NCBI GenBank assembly: GCA_035551355.1
Contig: DASZNF010000020.1
Span: forward strand, 1-29,102
Direction: 5' to 3'
Length of the DNA stretch: 29,102 bases
Source: DATATV01 sp035551355
GTDB taxonomy: Bacteria; Actinomycetota; Actinomycetes; Mycobacteriales; Pseudonocardiaceae
The notes under the pieces were generated by a model. The model worked only from the letters and a program-made list of their open reading frames with translations. It had not been told where the DNA came from and searched no databases. Shown in pieces: positions 8,704 to 16,869 of the stretch (position 1 is its first letter; the number at the start of each line of letters is the position of its first letter). The position numbers and the translations under genes are program-made.

Positions 8704-9819
8704 ATGACGAGCACAGACCGGCTCGCCCAACTGTCCGACGCCGGTGTGTCGATCTGGCTGGACGACCTGTCCAGGGAGCGGCTGACCTCGGGCAACCTGG
8801 CCGACCTGATCAAGAACAAGCACGTGGTCGGCGTGACCACCAACCCGACGATCTTCGCCGGCGCGCTGGCTCACGGTGAGTCCTACGACGAGCAGGTGCG
8901 CGAGCTGGCCGCGCGGGGCGCGGACGTGGACGCGGCGGTGCGTGAGATCACCACCACCGACGTGCGCAACGCCTGCGACCTGTTCCGGTCCACCTGGGAG
9001 TCCACCAACCACGTGGACGGCCGGGTGTCCATCGAGGTCGACCCGCGGCTGGCCCGGGACTCCGACGCCACCGTGGCCGAGGCCCAGGACCTGTGGAAGA
9101 CCGTGGACCGGCCCAACCTGCTGGTCAAGATCCCGGCCACCGAGCAGGGCCTGCCGGCGATCACCAAGACCATCGCCGAGGGCATCAGCGTGAACGTGAC
9201 GCTGATCTTCTCGGTGGACCGCTACCGCCAGGTGATGGACGCCTACCTGGCGGGCCTGGCGCGGGCCAGGGCCAACGGGCACGACATCAGCCAGATCCAC
9301 TCGGTGGCCTCGTTCTTCGTGTCCCGGGTGGACAGTGAGGTGGACAAGCGGCTGGCCGCCATCGGCACGCCGGAGGCCACCGGGCAGCGCGGCAAGGCCG
9401 CCATCGCCAACGCGCGGCTGGCCTACGCGGCGTTCGAGGAGGTCTTCGCCGGGCCGAAGTGGCTGGCGCTGGCCAAGGACGGCGCCAACGCGCAGCGTCC
9501 GCTGTGGGCCTCCACCGGGGTGAAGGACCCCAGCTACTCCGACACCCGCTACGTGGACCAGCTGGTCGTGGCGAACGTGGTGAACACCATGCCGGAGAAG
9601 ACCCTGGACGCGGTGGCCGATCACATCGAGCTGGCCGGCGACACGGTGACCGGCAAGGGCGAGCAGGCGGCCGAGGTGATGGAGCTGCTCTCCGGCGTCG
9701 GCGTGGACATCGACGACGTCTACCGCGTCCTGGAGGACGAGGGCGTGGAGAAGTTCGACAAGTCCTGGGCCGAGCTGCTCGAGACGGTGGCGAACCAACT
9801 GGCGCAGGCGAAGGGCTGA
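8704..9819 (+). CDS. tal: transaldolase
   Basis: 371 residues, actinobacterial/plant type transaldolase (TalB-like class of about 370 residues). It transfers dihydroxyacetone units between sedoheptulose 7-phosphate and glyceraldehyde 3-phosphate through a Schiff base. The lysine is in NLLVKIPAT (K142), and the N-terminal signature GVTTNPTIFAGAL is at about residues 41-53. The start at ATG 8704 has AAGGAG about ten bases upstream. Only four bases separate its stop from the pgi start, so the two are tightly coupled. Second gene of the pentose phosphate operon. Confidence 0.97.
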   Translation: MTSTDRLAQLSDAGVSIWLDDLSRERLTSGNLADLIKNKHVVGVTTNPTIFAGALAHGESYDEQVRELAARGADVDAAVREITTTDVRNACDLFRSTWESTNHVDGRVSIEVDPRLARDSDATVAEAQDLWKTVDRPNLLVKIPATEQGLPAITKTIAEGISVNVTLIFSVDRYRQVMDAYLAGLARARANGHDISQIHSVASFFVSRVDSEVDKRLAAIGTPEATGQRGKAAIANARLAYAAFEEVFAGPKWLALAKDGANAQRPLWASTGVKDPSYSDTRYVDQLVVANVVNTMPEKTLDAVADHIELAGDTVTGKGEQAAEVMELLSGVGVDIDDVYRVLEDEGVEKFDKSWAELLETVANQLAQAKG

Positions 9820-9823
9820 GGGC

Positions 9824-11428
9824 GTGACAGAACAGATCTCGGTCGGCATCGCCGACTCGGGCGGGGTGACCGGCCTGGCCGGTCAGCTCGCCGAGGAGCG
9901 GATCGCCTCGAAGCTGACCGCGGCCGACCCCACCCTGTGGGGGCCCGAGGCCGAGCACGAGGCGTCCATCCGGCTGTCCTGGACCACGCTGCACCAGTCC
10001 TCCCGCCCGCTGCTCGGCGAGATCGCCGCGCTGCGCGACACGCTGCTGTCGGAGGGTCTGGACCGCATCGTGCTGGCCGGTATGGGTGGCTCCTCGCTGG
10101 CCCCGGAGGTGATCGCCAACACCGCGGGCGTGCCGCTGGTGGTGCTGGACACCACCGACCCGGGCCAGGTGGCCGACGCGCTGGCGGGTGATCTCACCCG
10201 CACCGTGCTGGTGGTCTCGTCCAAGTCCGGGTCCACCGTGGAGACCGACAGCCACCGGCGGATCTTCACCGCCGCGTTCGAGGCCAAGGGCATCGACGCG
10301 GCCTCCCGCATCGTGGTGGTCACCGACCCGGGCTCGCCGATGGAGTCCATGGCCCGTGACCTCGGCTACCGGCACGTGTTCCTGGCCGACCCGCACGTGG
10401 GCGGCCGATACTCGGCGCTGACCGCGTTCGGGCTGGTGCCGGCCGGGCTGGCCGGCGCGGACATCACCGCGCTGCTGGACGAGGCCGCCGCCGCGGCCGC
10501 GGTCCTGGGCACTGACGACCCGGAGAATCCGGCCCTGGTGCTGGGCGCGGCGCTGGGCGAGGCGCACGGCACCGGCGCGGAGAAGGTGGTGCTGGCCGAC
10601 TCCGGCTCGGGCATCAAGGGCTTCCCGGACTGGGCCGAGCAGCTGATCGCCGAGTCCACCGGCAAGAACGGCACCGGGTTGCTGCCGGTGGCCGTGGAGG
10701 GCACCGACGCGGCCGGGTTCGCCAACGCGGGCACGGACGCCACGCCGGTGGCCATCGGACCCGCCGAAGGCACCGCCAAGATCTACACCAACGGCCCGCT
10801 CGGCGGGCTGTTCCTGTTGTGGGAGTACGCCGTCGCGGTGGCCGGCCGGATCCTGGGCATCAACCCGTTCGACCAGCCCGACGTGGAGGCGGCCAAGGTC
10901 GCCGCCCGGTCCCTGCTGGACAAGCCGGTGGCCGACGAGGGCGAGCCCATCCTGGACGGCGTGATCGAGATCCACGCCTCCGAGGGCTGGCTGCCCAACG
11001 GCGTGGAGACGGTGAGCGGCGCGCTCAACGCGCTGCTGTCGGCCGCGCCGGACTACGGCTACCTGGCCATCCAGGCCTACCTGGACCGGATCGCCGACGC
11101 CTCGGCGATCGTGCTGCGGCCGGAACTGGCCCGCCGGTCGGGCCTGCAGACCACGTTCGGCTGGGGGCCGCGGTTCCTGCACTCCACCGGGCAGTACCAC
11201 AAGGGTGGGCACCAGAACGGGGTGTTCCTGCAGATCACCGGAACTCCCGAGGCCGATCTGGAGATCCCGGACCGGCCCTACACGCTCGGCGTGTTGCAGC
11301 ACGCCCAGGCGATCGGCGACGGCCAGGTCCTCGCCGAGCACGGTCGTCCGGTGCTGCGGTTGCACCTGACCGACCGGGCCGCCGGGTTGGTGGCGCTGAC
11401 CCATGCCATCTCGGAGGTGAACCGTTGA
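9824..11428 (+). CDS. pgi: glucose-6-phosphate isomerase
   Basis: 534 residues. It interconverts glucose 6-phosphate and fructose 6-phosphate, linking the pentose phosphate operon with glycolysis. SIS-domain motifs are visible: AGMGGSSLAPEV (about residues 86-97), VVSSKSGSTVETD (about 130-142), and the first PGI signature DPHVGGRYSALTAFG (about 189-203). The usual second signature (FDQxGVExxK) is altered to NPFDQPDVEAAK. This form, together with FGWGPRFLHSTGQYHKGG near residue 445, resembles the PGI half of bifunctional transaldolase/PGI proteins known in other bacteria. Here tal and pgi are separate genes four bases apart. GTG start. The stop overlaps the TTG start of zwf. Confidence 0.92.
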   Translation: MTEQISVGIADSGGVTGLAGQLAEERIASKLTAADPTLWGPEAEHEASIRLSWTTLHQSSRPLLGEIAALRDTLLSEGLDRIVLAGMGGSSLAPEVIANTAGVPLVVLDTTDPGQVADALAGDLTRTVLVVSSKSGSTVETDSHRRIFTAAFEAKGIDAASRIVVVTDPGSPMESMARDLGYRHVFLADPHVGGRYSALTAFGLVPAGLAGADITALLDEAAAAAAVLGTDDPENPALVLGAALGEAHGTGAEKVVLADSGSGIKGFPDWAEQLIAESTGKNGTGLLPVAVEGTDAAGFANAGTDATPVAIGPAEGTAKIYTNGPLGGLFLLWEYAVAVAGRILGINPFDQPDVEAAKVAARSLLDKPVADEGEPILDGVIEIHASEGWLPNGVETVSGALNALLSAAPDYGYLAIQAYLDRIADASAIVLRPELARRSGLQTTFGWGPRFLHSTGQYHKGGHQNGVFLQITGTPEADLEIPDRPYTLGVLQHAQAIGDGQVLAEHGRPVLRLHLTDRAAGLVALTHAISEVNR

Positions 11429-12954
11429 GCCCAGTCGTCCGCAATCCGCTGCGCGACGATCGCGACCTGCGGCTGCCCAAGATCGCAGGCCCGTGCGGCG
11501 TGGTGATCTTCGGAGTGACCGGCGACCTGTCCCGCAAGAAGCTGATACCGGCCATCTACGACCTGGCCAACCGCGGTCTGCTGCCGCCCGGCTTCGCGCT
11601 GACCGGCTTCGCCCGGCGTGACTGGGCCGACGAGGACTTCGGCGAGATCGTGCACCAGGCGATCAAGGATCACGCCCGCACGCCCTACCGGCCCGAGGTG
11701 TGGAACCAGCTCAACGAGGGCATCCGGTTCGTGCCGGGCAGCTTCGACGACGACAACGCGTTCGACTCGCTGGCCGCGACGGTGGCCGACCTGGACCGCA
11801 TCCGCGGCACCGGCGGCAACCACGCGTTCTACCTCTCCATCCCGCCGGGCGCGTTTCCCGTTGTGCTCAAACAACTCTCCCGCTCCGGACTGTCCGCACA
11901 GGACGGTGACCAGTGGCGGCGGGTGGTCATCGAGAAGCCGTTCGGGCACGACCTGAAGAGCGCCAAGCAGCTCAACGGGATCGTCAACGAGGTCTTCCCC
12001 GAGGACTCGGTGTTCCGCATCGACCACTACCTCGGCAAGGAGACGGTGCAGAACATCCTGGCGCTGCGCTTCGCCAACCAGTTGTTCGAGCCGATCTGGA
12101 ACGCCAACTACGTCGACCACGTGCAGATCACCATGGCCGAGGACATCGGCCTCGGTGGGCGCGCGGGCTACTACGACGGCATCGGCGCGGCCAGGGACGT
12201 CATCCAGAACCACCTGCTGCAGCTGATGGCGCTGACCGCGATGGAGGAGCCGGTCTCCTTCCACCCCAACGACCTGCGCGCGGAGAAGATCAAGGTGCTC
12301 TCCGCGACCAAGCCGCTCGGCCCGTTCGACGAGACCACCGCGCGCGGCCAGTACGCGGGCGGCTGGCAGGGCGGGATGAAGGTGCCCGGCCTGCTGCAGG
12401 AGGGCGGCTTCGCCAAGGACTCCACCACCGAGACCTTCGCGGCCATCACCCTTGAGGTGAACACCCGCCGCTGGGCCGGGGTGCCGTTCTACCTGCGCAC
12501 CGGCAAGCGGCTGGGCCGCCGGGTCACCGAGGTGGCCGTGGTGTTCAAGCGCGCCCCGCACCTGCCCTTCGACTCCACCGCCACCGAGGAACTGGGGCAG
12601 AACGCCCTGGTCATCCGGGTGCAGCCGGACGAGGGCGTGACCATGCGGTTCGGCTCGAAGGTCCCGGGCAACACCATGGAGGTGCGGGACGTGACCATGG
12701 ACATGGGTTACGGCCACGCCTTCACCGAGTCCTCGCCGGAGGCCTACGAGCGGCTGATCCTGGACGTGCTGCTGGGCGAGCCCTCGCTGTTCCCGGTCAA
12801 CGACGAGGTCGAGCTGTCCTGGAACATCCTCGACCCGGTGCTGGAGCACTGGGCCAAGCACGGCAAGCCGGACAGCTACCGGGCGGGCAGCTGGGGTCCG
12901 GCGTCCGCGGACAAGATGCTGCAGCGCACCGGACGTACGTGGAGGCGACCGTGA
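11425..12954 (+). CDS. zwf: glucose-6-phosphate 1-dehydrogenase
   Basis: 509 residues, usual for the family. It oxidises glucose 6-phosphate to 6-phosphogluconolactone with reduction of NADP, the entry to the oxidative pentose phosphate branch. The dinucleotide-binding motif GVTGDLSRKK is at about residues 30-39 and the active-site motif RIDHYLGKE (catalytic His) near 200. The start is TTG 11425, preceded by an excellent ribosome site, GGAGGTGA (11413-11420); it overlaps the pgi stop as TTGA, and no other start lies close by. Followed by its partner opcA, whose GTG overlaps the zwf stop. Confidence 0.97.
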   Translation: MSPVVRNPLRDDRDLRLPKIAGPCGVVIFGVTGDLSRKKLIPAIYDLANRGLLPPGFALTGFARRDWADEDFGEIVHQAIKDHARTPYRPEVWNQLNEGIRFVPGSFDDDNAFDSLAATVADLDRIRGTGGNHAFYLSIPPGAFPVVLKQLSRSGLSAQDGDQWRRVVIEKPFGHDLKSAKQLNGIVNEVFPEDSVFRIDHYLGKETVQNILALRFANQLFEPIWNANYVDHVQITMAEDIGLGGRAGYYDGIGAARDVIQNHLLQLMALTAMEEPVSFHPNDLRAEKIKVLSATKPLGPFDETTARGQYAGGWQGGMKVPGLLQEGGFAKDSTTETFAAITLEVNTRRWAGVPFYLRTGKRLGRRVTEVAVVFKRAPHLPFDSTATEELGQNALVIRVQPDEGVTMRFGSKVPGNTMEVRDVTMDMGYGHAFTESSPEAYERLILDVLLGEPSLFPVNDEVELSWNILDPVLEHWAKHGKPDSYRAGSWGPASADKMLQRTGRTWRRP

Positions 12955-14078
12955 TCATCGACCTGCCGTCCACCACCACGCAGACGATCAACAACAAGCT
13001 GGTCCAGCTGCGCGAGGAAGGTGGCGTGACCACCCTCGGCCGAGTGCTGACCCTGGTGATCGTCACCGACGACGGGGGCAAGGCCGAGGAAGCCATCGAG
13101 GCGGCCAACGACGCCAGCCGCGAGCACCCGTGCCGGGTGCTGGTGGTGGCCCGGGGCGCCAAGCGGGCCGCGCCCCGGCTGGACGCCCAGATCCGGGTCG
13201 GCGGCGACGCCGGCGCCAGCGAGGTGGTCGTGCTGCGGCTGTACGGGCCGCTGGCCGACGAGGGCGCCAGCTGTGTGATACCGCTGCTGCTGCCCGACGC
13301 CCCGGTGGTGGCCTGGTGGCCGTTCGAGTCGCCGGTGGCGCCGATCAAGGACCCGATCGGGGAGCTGGCCAGCCGGCGGATCACCGACGCGGCCAACGAG
13401 CGCAACCCGGTCAGGTCGCTGGACCAGCGCCGGGACAACTACACCGACGGCAACACCGACCTGGCGTGGACCCGGCTGACCACGTGGCGAGCCATGCTGG
13501 CCGCCGCGCTGGACCTGCCGCCATACGAGAAGGTCACCGCGGCCGCGGTGACCGGTGAGGCCGACTCGCCCTCCACCGACCTGCTGGCCGCGTGGCTGGG
13601 TTCCCGGCTGCGCATCCCGGTCGCCCGGCACAAGGCCACACACGGCGGCGGCATCGTGTCGGTGGTGCTGGAGCGCCGCTCGGGCAACGTGGAGCTGCAC
13701 CGGCCGGACCAGAAGGTCGGCACGCTGACCCAGCCCGGGCAGCCCGACCGGCGGGTGGCGTTGCAGCGCAAGTCGGTGCGCGACTGCCTGGCCGAGGAGC
13801 TGCGCCGGCTGGACTCGGACGAGATCTACGCCGAGACGCTGCGGGCGCTGAACAGGGTGGTGCGCGGCCGGGCGGCCAACTCGGCCTCCCCGGCGGCCAA
13901 ACCGGCCAGCCGGACCACGACCAGCAGCCGGGCCAGGAAGGCGGCGACCGACGGCGCGGACGCCAAGGCCGCGGCCAAGCCCGCCGACCAGCCGGAACCC
14001 AAGCCCGAAGCCAAGCCCGCCGCGAAGAAGGCCGCGCCGAAGGCGGGCAAGGCGCGGGCGAAGGCGAGGGCCTCGTGA
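12951..14078 (+). CDS. opcA: glucose-6-phosphate dehydrogenase assembly protein OpcA, with Lys/Ala/Pro-rich tail
   Basis: 375 residues. OpcA is needed for assembly and redox control of Zwf in actinobacteria and cyanobacteria. The start GTG 12951 overlaps the zwf stop (GTGA), with GGAGG five bases upstream, and begins VIIDLPSTTT as in relatives; a GTG four codons earlier is less likely. The conserved core runs to about residue 305. The rest (about 306-375) is a low-complexity tail of Lys, Ala, Pro, Arg and Ser ending in repeats like AKPAAKKAAPKAGKARAK, reminiscent of histone H1-like or DNA-binding tails. I recall M. tuberculosis OpcA as about 303 residues, without such a tail. Fifth gene of the operon. 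Confidence 0.94.
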   Translation: MIIDLPSTTTQTINNKLVQLREEGGVTTLGRVLTLVIVTDDGGKAEEAIEAANDASREHPCRVLVVARGAKRAAPRLDAQIRVGGDAGASEVVVLRLYGPLADEGASCVIPLLLPDAPVVAWWPFESPVAPIKDPIGELASRRITDAANERNPVRSLDQRRDNYTDGNTDLAWTRLTTWRAMLAAALDLPPYEKVTAAAVTGEADSPSTDLLAAWLGSRLRIPVARHKATHGGGIVSVVLERRSGNVELHRPDQKVGTLTQPGQPDRRVALQRKSVRDCLAEELRRLDSDEIYAETLRALNRVVRGRAANSASPAAKPASRTTTSSRARKAATDGADAKAAAKPADQPEPKPEAKPAAKKAAPKAGKARAKARAS

Positions 14079-14857
14079 GCAGTTCCCCTGAGGTGGTGGT
14101 GCACGCCAACGGTGATCTGCTGGCCGCCGCCACCGCGGCCCGGCTGGTGACCAAGCTGGTGGACGCCCAGTCCTCGCGCGGCTCCGCCTCGCTGGTGCTC
14201 ACCGGCGGGCGGACCGGCAACGCGGTGCTGGAACACCTGCGGGAGAGCCCGGCCCGGGACGCGGTCGACTGGTCCCGGGTGGACCTGTACTGGGGCGACG
14301 AGCGGTTCCTGCCCGCGGGCGACCCGGAGCGCAACGAGACCCAGAACCGGGAAGCGCTGCTGGACCACGTGCCGGTGGACCCGGCGCGGGTGCACGCGAT
14401 GGCGCCCTCGGACGGCGAGTTCGGCGACGACCCGGAGGCCGCGGCCGCGGCCTACGAGCGGATGCTGGCCGAGGCCACCCGGCCGGAGGATCACGGTCTG
14501 GTGCCCACCTTCGACGTGTGCCTGCTGGGCGTGGGCGAGGAGGGGCACACCGCCTCGATCTTCCCCGAGTCCCCCGCGGTCTACGAGGAGGACCAGATGG
14601 TGGTGCCGGTGCGCAACTGCCCGAAGCCGCCGCCCACCCGGCTCTCGCTGACCCTGACCGCGATCCGCTCCGCCAACGAGGTGTGGCTGATGACCACCGG
14701 CGAGGCGAAGCTGGCCGCGGTGGCCATGGCGCTGGGCGGCGCGGGTGAGGTCCAGGTGCCCGCGGCGGGCGCCCGGGGCCGGCGGCGCACGCTGTGGCTG
14801 CTGGACCGCGCGGCCGCGGCCAAGGCGCCCAAGCAGTTCCTCCCGCCGATCGCCTGA
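14075..14857 (+). CDS. pgl: 6-phosphogluconolactonase
   Basis: 260 residues (DevB-type). It hydrolyses 6-phosphogluconolactone to 6-phosphogluconate, the step after Zwf. Motifs: VLTGGRTGNAVLEHL (about residues 38-52), YWGDERFLPAGDPERNE (about 71-87), and LGVGEEGHTASIFPES (about 150-165). The start GTG 14075 overlaps the opcA stop (GTGA). Last gene of the operon: a strong hairpin terminator follows 12 bases after the stop. 6-phosphogluconate dehydrogenase is not in the window. Confidence 0.95.
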   Translation: MSSSPEVVVHANGDLLAAATAARLVTKLVDAQSSRGSASLVLTGGRTGNAVLEHLRESPARDAVDWSRVDLYWGDERFLPAGDPERNETQNREALLDHVPVDPARVHAMAPSDGEFGDDPEAAAAAYERMLAEATRPEDHGLVPTFDVCLLGVGEEGHTASIFPESPAVYEEDQMVVPVRNCPKPPPTRLSLTLTAIRSANEVWLMTTGEAKLAAVAMALGGAGEVQVPAAGARGRRRTLWLLDRAAAAKAPKQFLPPIA

Positions 14858-14868
14858 CCGCGTTCGAG

Positions 14869-14910
14869 CACTCGCGTAGGGGTCGCCTTCGGGCGGCCCC
14901 TACGCGAGTG
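14869..14910 (+). terminator. strong hairpin terminator of the tkt-pgl operon
   Basis: A 19-bp stem (one G-T pair) closed by a TTCG tetraloop: left arm 14869-14887 (CACTCGCGTAGGGGTCGCC), right arm 14892-14910. Three more outer pairs are possible (14866-14868 with 14911-14913). Only a short TTCC follows, as is common for GC-rich actinobacterial terminators lacking a U-tract. Confidence 0.88.
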
Positions 14911-14951
14911 TTCCGGTCCCTCGCCGATCTTCACCGCCATAGGATGACCGG

Positions 14952-16001
14952 ATGACGCGGATGGCCCGGTGGATCGACGGACTGGAGCAGCAGGCCGAAC
15001 AACGCCTGTCCCCCAACGTGTACGAGTACTTCCGGGGCGGCGCGGGCAGCGAGGCCAGCCTGGCCGAGGCCGAACCGGCCTGGGACGCGCTGCGGCTGCG
15101 CCCGAGGATGCTGCGCGACGTGTCCTCGGTGTCGGCCGAGACCACCGTGCTGGGCATCCCGCTGCGCACCCCGATCCTGATCGCGCCCTCCGCACTGCAC
15201 TTCGCCGCCGACGAACGGGCCGAGGTGGCCACCGCCGAGGGAGCGGCGGCGGCCGGTTCGCTGCTGTGCGTGTCCTCCACCACCACGGTGTCCTACCCGA
15301 GCATCGCCGAGGCGGGCGCGCCCTGGTGGGCCCAGGTGTACGTGCTGGGCGACCGCGGCCTGACCCGGGAGCTGCTGGGCCGGGCCCGGGACGCCGGCGC
15401 GAGCGCGATCGTGCTCACCGTGGACAGCCCGCTGCTGGGCGACCGGAAGCTGATCTTCGACGCGCACATCACCCCGGCGCCGGGCATGCCCGGGCCGCAC
15501 TACGGCGGCATGTCGTTCACCCCGACCGGCACCGGCAACGCCAAGGACCTGACCTTCGAGGACATCGCCTGGATCGCCGCGGCCGCCGGACTTCCGGTGC
15601 TGGTCAAGGGCATCCTGCGCGGCGACGACGCGGCCGAGGCGGTGCGCGCCGGCGCGGCCGGGGTGATCGTGTCCAACCACGGCGCGCGCCAGCTGGACCC
15701 GGTGGTGTCCTCGGCGTGGGCGCTGCCCGAGGTGGTCCGAGCGCTGGAGGGCACCGACGCGCCGGTGATCGTGGACGGCGGGATCCGGCGCGGCACGCAC
15801 GTGCTGGCCGCGCTGGCGCTGGGCGCGCACGCGGTGCTGCTGGGCCGGCCGGTGCTGTGGGCGCTGACCGTGGGCGGCGCGGACCTGGTGGCCCGGCTGA
15901 TCGACGACCTCACCGCCGAACTGGAGCTGGCCATGACCCTGTCCGGAGCCGGCCGGCTGGCCGAGGTGTCCCCCGATCTGGTGGCTTCGGAGCGCCACTG
16001 A
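14952..16001 (+). CDS. FMN-dependent alpha-hydroxy acid oxidase/dehydrogenase family protein
   Basis: 349 residues, the (beta/alpha)8 family of glycolate oxidase, L-lactate dehydrogenase (LldD) and mandelate enzymes. These oxidise L-2-hydroxy acids to 2-oxo acids using FMN. Family residues are present: Tyr in VYEYFRGGAG (about residues 24-33), IAPSALHF, Tyr in WAQVYVLGDR (about 127-136), Asp in LTVDSP (about 157), the FMN lysine in LVKGILRGDDA, and SNHGARQLD with the catalytic His (about 243) and Arg (about 246); DGGIRRG and GRPVLW follow. Most relatives have SNHGGRQLD, so Ala replaces the second Gly. Substrate cannot be assigned. ATG 14952 chosen; ATG 14961 is possible. It stands between the terminator and the methyltransferase gene, on its own or in a small unit. 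Confidence 0.88.
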   Translation: MTRMARWIDGLEQQAEQRLSPNVYEYFRGGAGSEASLAEAEPAWDALRLRPRMLRDVSSVSAETTVLGIPLRTPILIAPSALHFAADERAEVATAEGAAAAGSLLCVSSTTTVSYPSIAEAGAPWWAQVYVLGDRGLTRELLGRARDAGASAIVLTVDSPLLGDRKLIFDAHITPAPGMPGPHYGGMSFTPTGTGNAKDLTFEDIAWIAAAAGLPVLVKGILRGDDAAEAVRAGAAGVIVSNHGARQLDPVVSSAWALPEVVRALEGTDAPVIVDGGIRRGTHVLAALALGAHAVLLGRPVLWALTVGGADLVARLIDDLTAELELAMTLSGAGRLAEVSPDLVASERH

Positions 16002-16059
16002 CAGTGTGTACGGTATCCGGGGCCGATGAGCAGTGGTGACGAAGAACGCGAGGGCGCCA

Positions 16060-16860
16060 ATGGCCGGCAAAACCGACTGGATTCCGGACGAGGTCAACAC
16101 CGAGGTGCCCAGCGCGGCCCGGATCTACGACTTCCTGCTCGGCGGCGCGCACAACTTCGAGGCCGACCGGCTGGTCGGCAAGAAGATCCTGGACCTGCTG
16201 CCCGACGGCCGTCAGGTGGCCGCGTCCAACCGGGCGTTCCTGGCCCGCGCCGTGCGCTACCTGATCGAGCAGGGCATCACCCAGTTCCTCGACCTCGGCT
16301 CGGGCATTCCCACGGTGGGCAACGTGCACGAGATCGCGCAGGCGGCCGATCCGCGGGCCCGGGTGGTGTACGTGGACTACGACCCGGTGGCGGTGGCGCA
16401 CAGCGAGCTGATCCTGGCCGGCAACGAGCGGGCCACCGTGGTGGACGCGGACATGACCGAGCCGGACCGGGTGCTGGCCAACCCCGGGGTGCGCCGGCTG
16501 CTGGACTTCGACGAGCCGATCGGGCTGCTGCTGGTCGCGGTGTTCCACTTCGTGGCCGACGAGCGGCACCCGAGGGACATCGTGCGCAAGTACCTCAACG
16601 TGCTGCCGCCGGGCAGTTTCGTGGCCATCTCGCACCTGACCGCCGACCAGTACCCGGCCGAAATGGACGGTGTCGTCGCGGCCATGCGCAACAGCCGCGA
16701 CCCGATGTACTTCCGCAGCTACGCCGAGGTGGCCGCGCTGTTCGAGGGGCTGGAACTGGTCGAGCCCGGGGTGGTGCACGCCCCGTTGTGGCACGCCGAT
16801 CCCGGCGACGACACCGGTCAGCAGGGTGTGTACGCCGGCGTCGGACGCAAGGCAGGCTGA
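16060..16860 (+). CDS. SAM-dependent methyltransferase, DUF574 (Methyltransf_19) family
   Basis: 266 residues from ATG 16060 (an in-frame GTG at 16033 would add nine). DUF574 methyltransferases are abundant in filamentous actinobacteria and mostly uncharacterised. Typical features are seen: the opening VPSAARIYDFLLGGAHNFEAD (key residues R, Y, G, G, N, D), SNRAFLARAVRYL, the SAM-binding motif FLDLGSGIPT (about residues 77-86) with NVHEIAQ, VVYVDYDPVAVAH, and late GVHAPLWHAD-like and YAGVGRK ends. The substrate is unknown. ATG 16060 is chosen because AGGG lies nearby and MAGKTDWIP resembles relatives. A possible -10 hexamer TACGGT is at 16009-16014. Followed after nine bases by the membrane protein gene, so probably co-transcribed. 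Confidence 0.86.
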   Translation: MAGKTDWIPDEVNTEVPSAARIYDFLLGGAHNFEADRLVGKKILDLLPDGRQVAASNRAFLARAVRYLIEQGITQFLDLGSGIPTVGNVHEIAQAADPRARVVYVDYDPVAVAHSELILAGNERATVVDADMTEPDRVLANPGVRRLLDFDEPIGLLLVAVFHFVADERHPRDIVRKYLNVLPPGSFVAISHLTADQYPAEMDGVVAAMRNSRDPMYFRSYAEVAALFEGLELVEPGVVHAPLWHADPGDDTGQQGVYAGVGRKAG

Positions 16861-16869
16861 GCCGCCGGT

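Noticed and set aside
9287..11404. Long minus-strand open frame opposite tal/pgi
   Set aside because: No family resemblance and biased composition; shadow of real genes.
14869..14910. Attachment site or repeat element instead of terminator
   Set aside because: Single copy in the window, located directly after an operon with a TTCG tetraloop; terminator is the simple reading.
15996..16006. CACTGACAGTG as a second site for the GbsR-type regulator
   Set aside because: Arms resemble the operator but the spacing is one base instead of six; too short to be significant.
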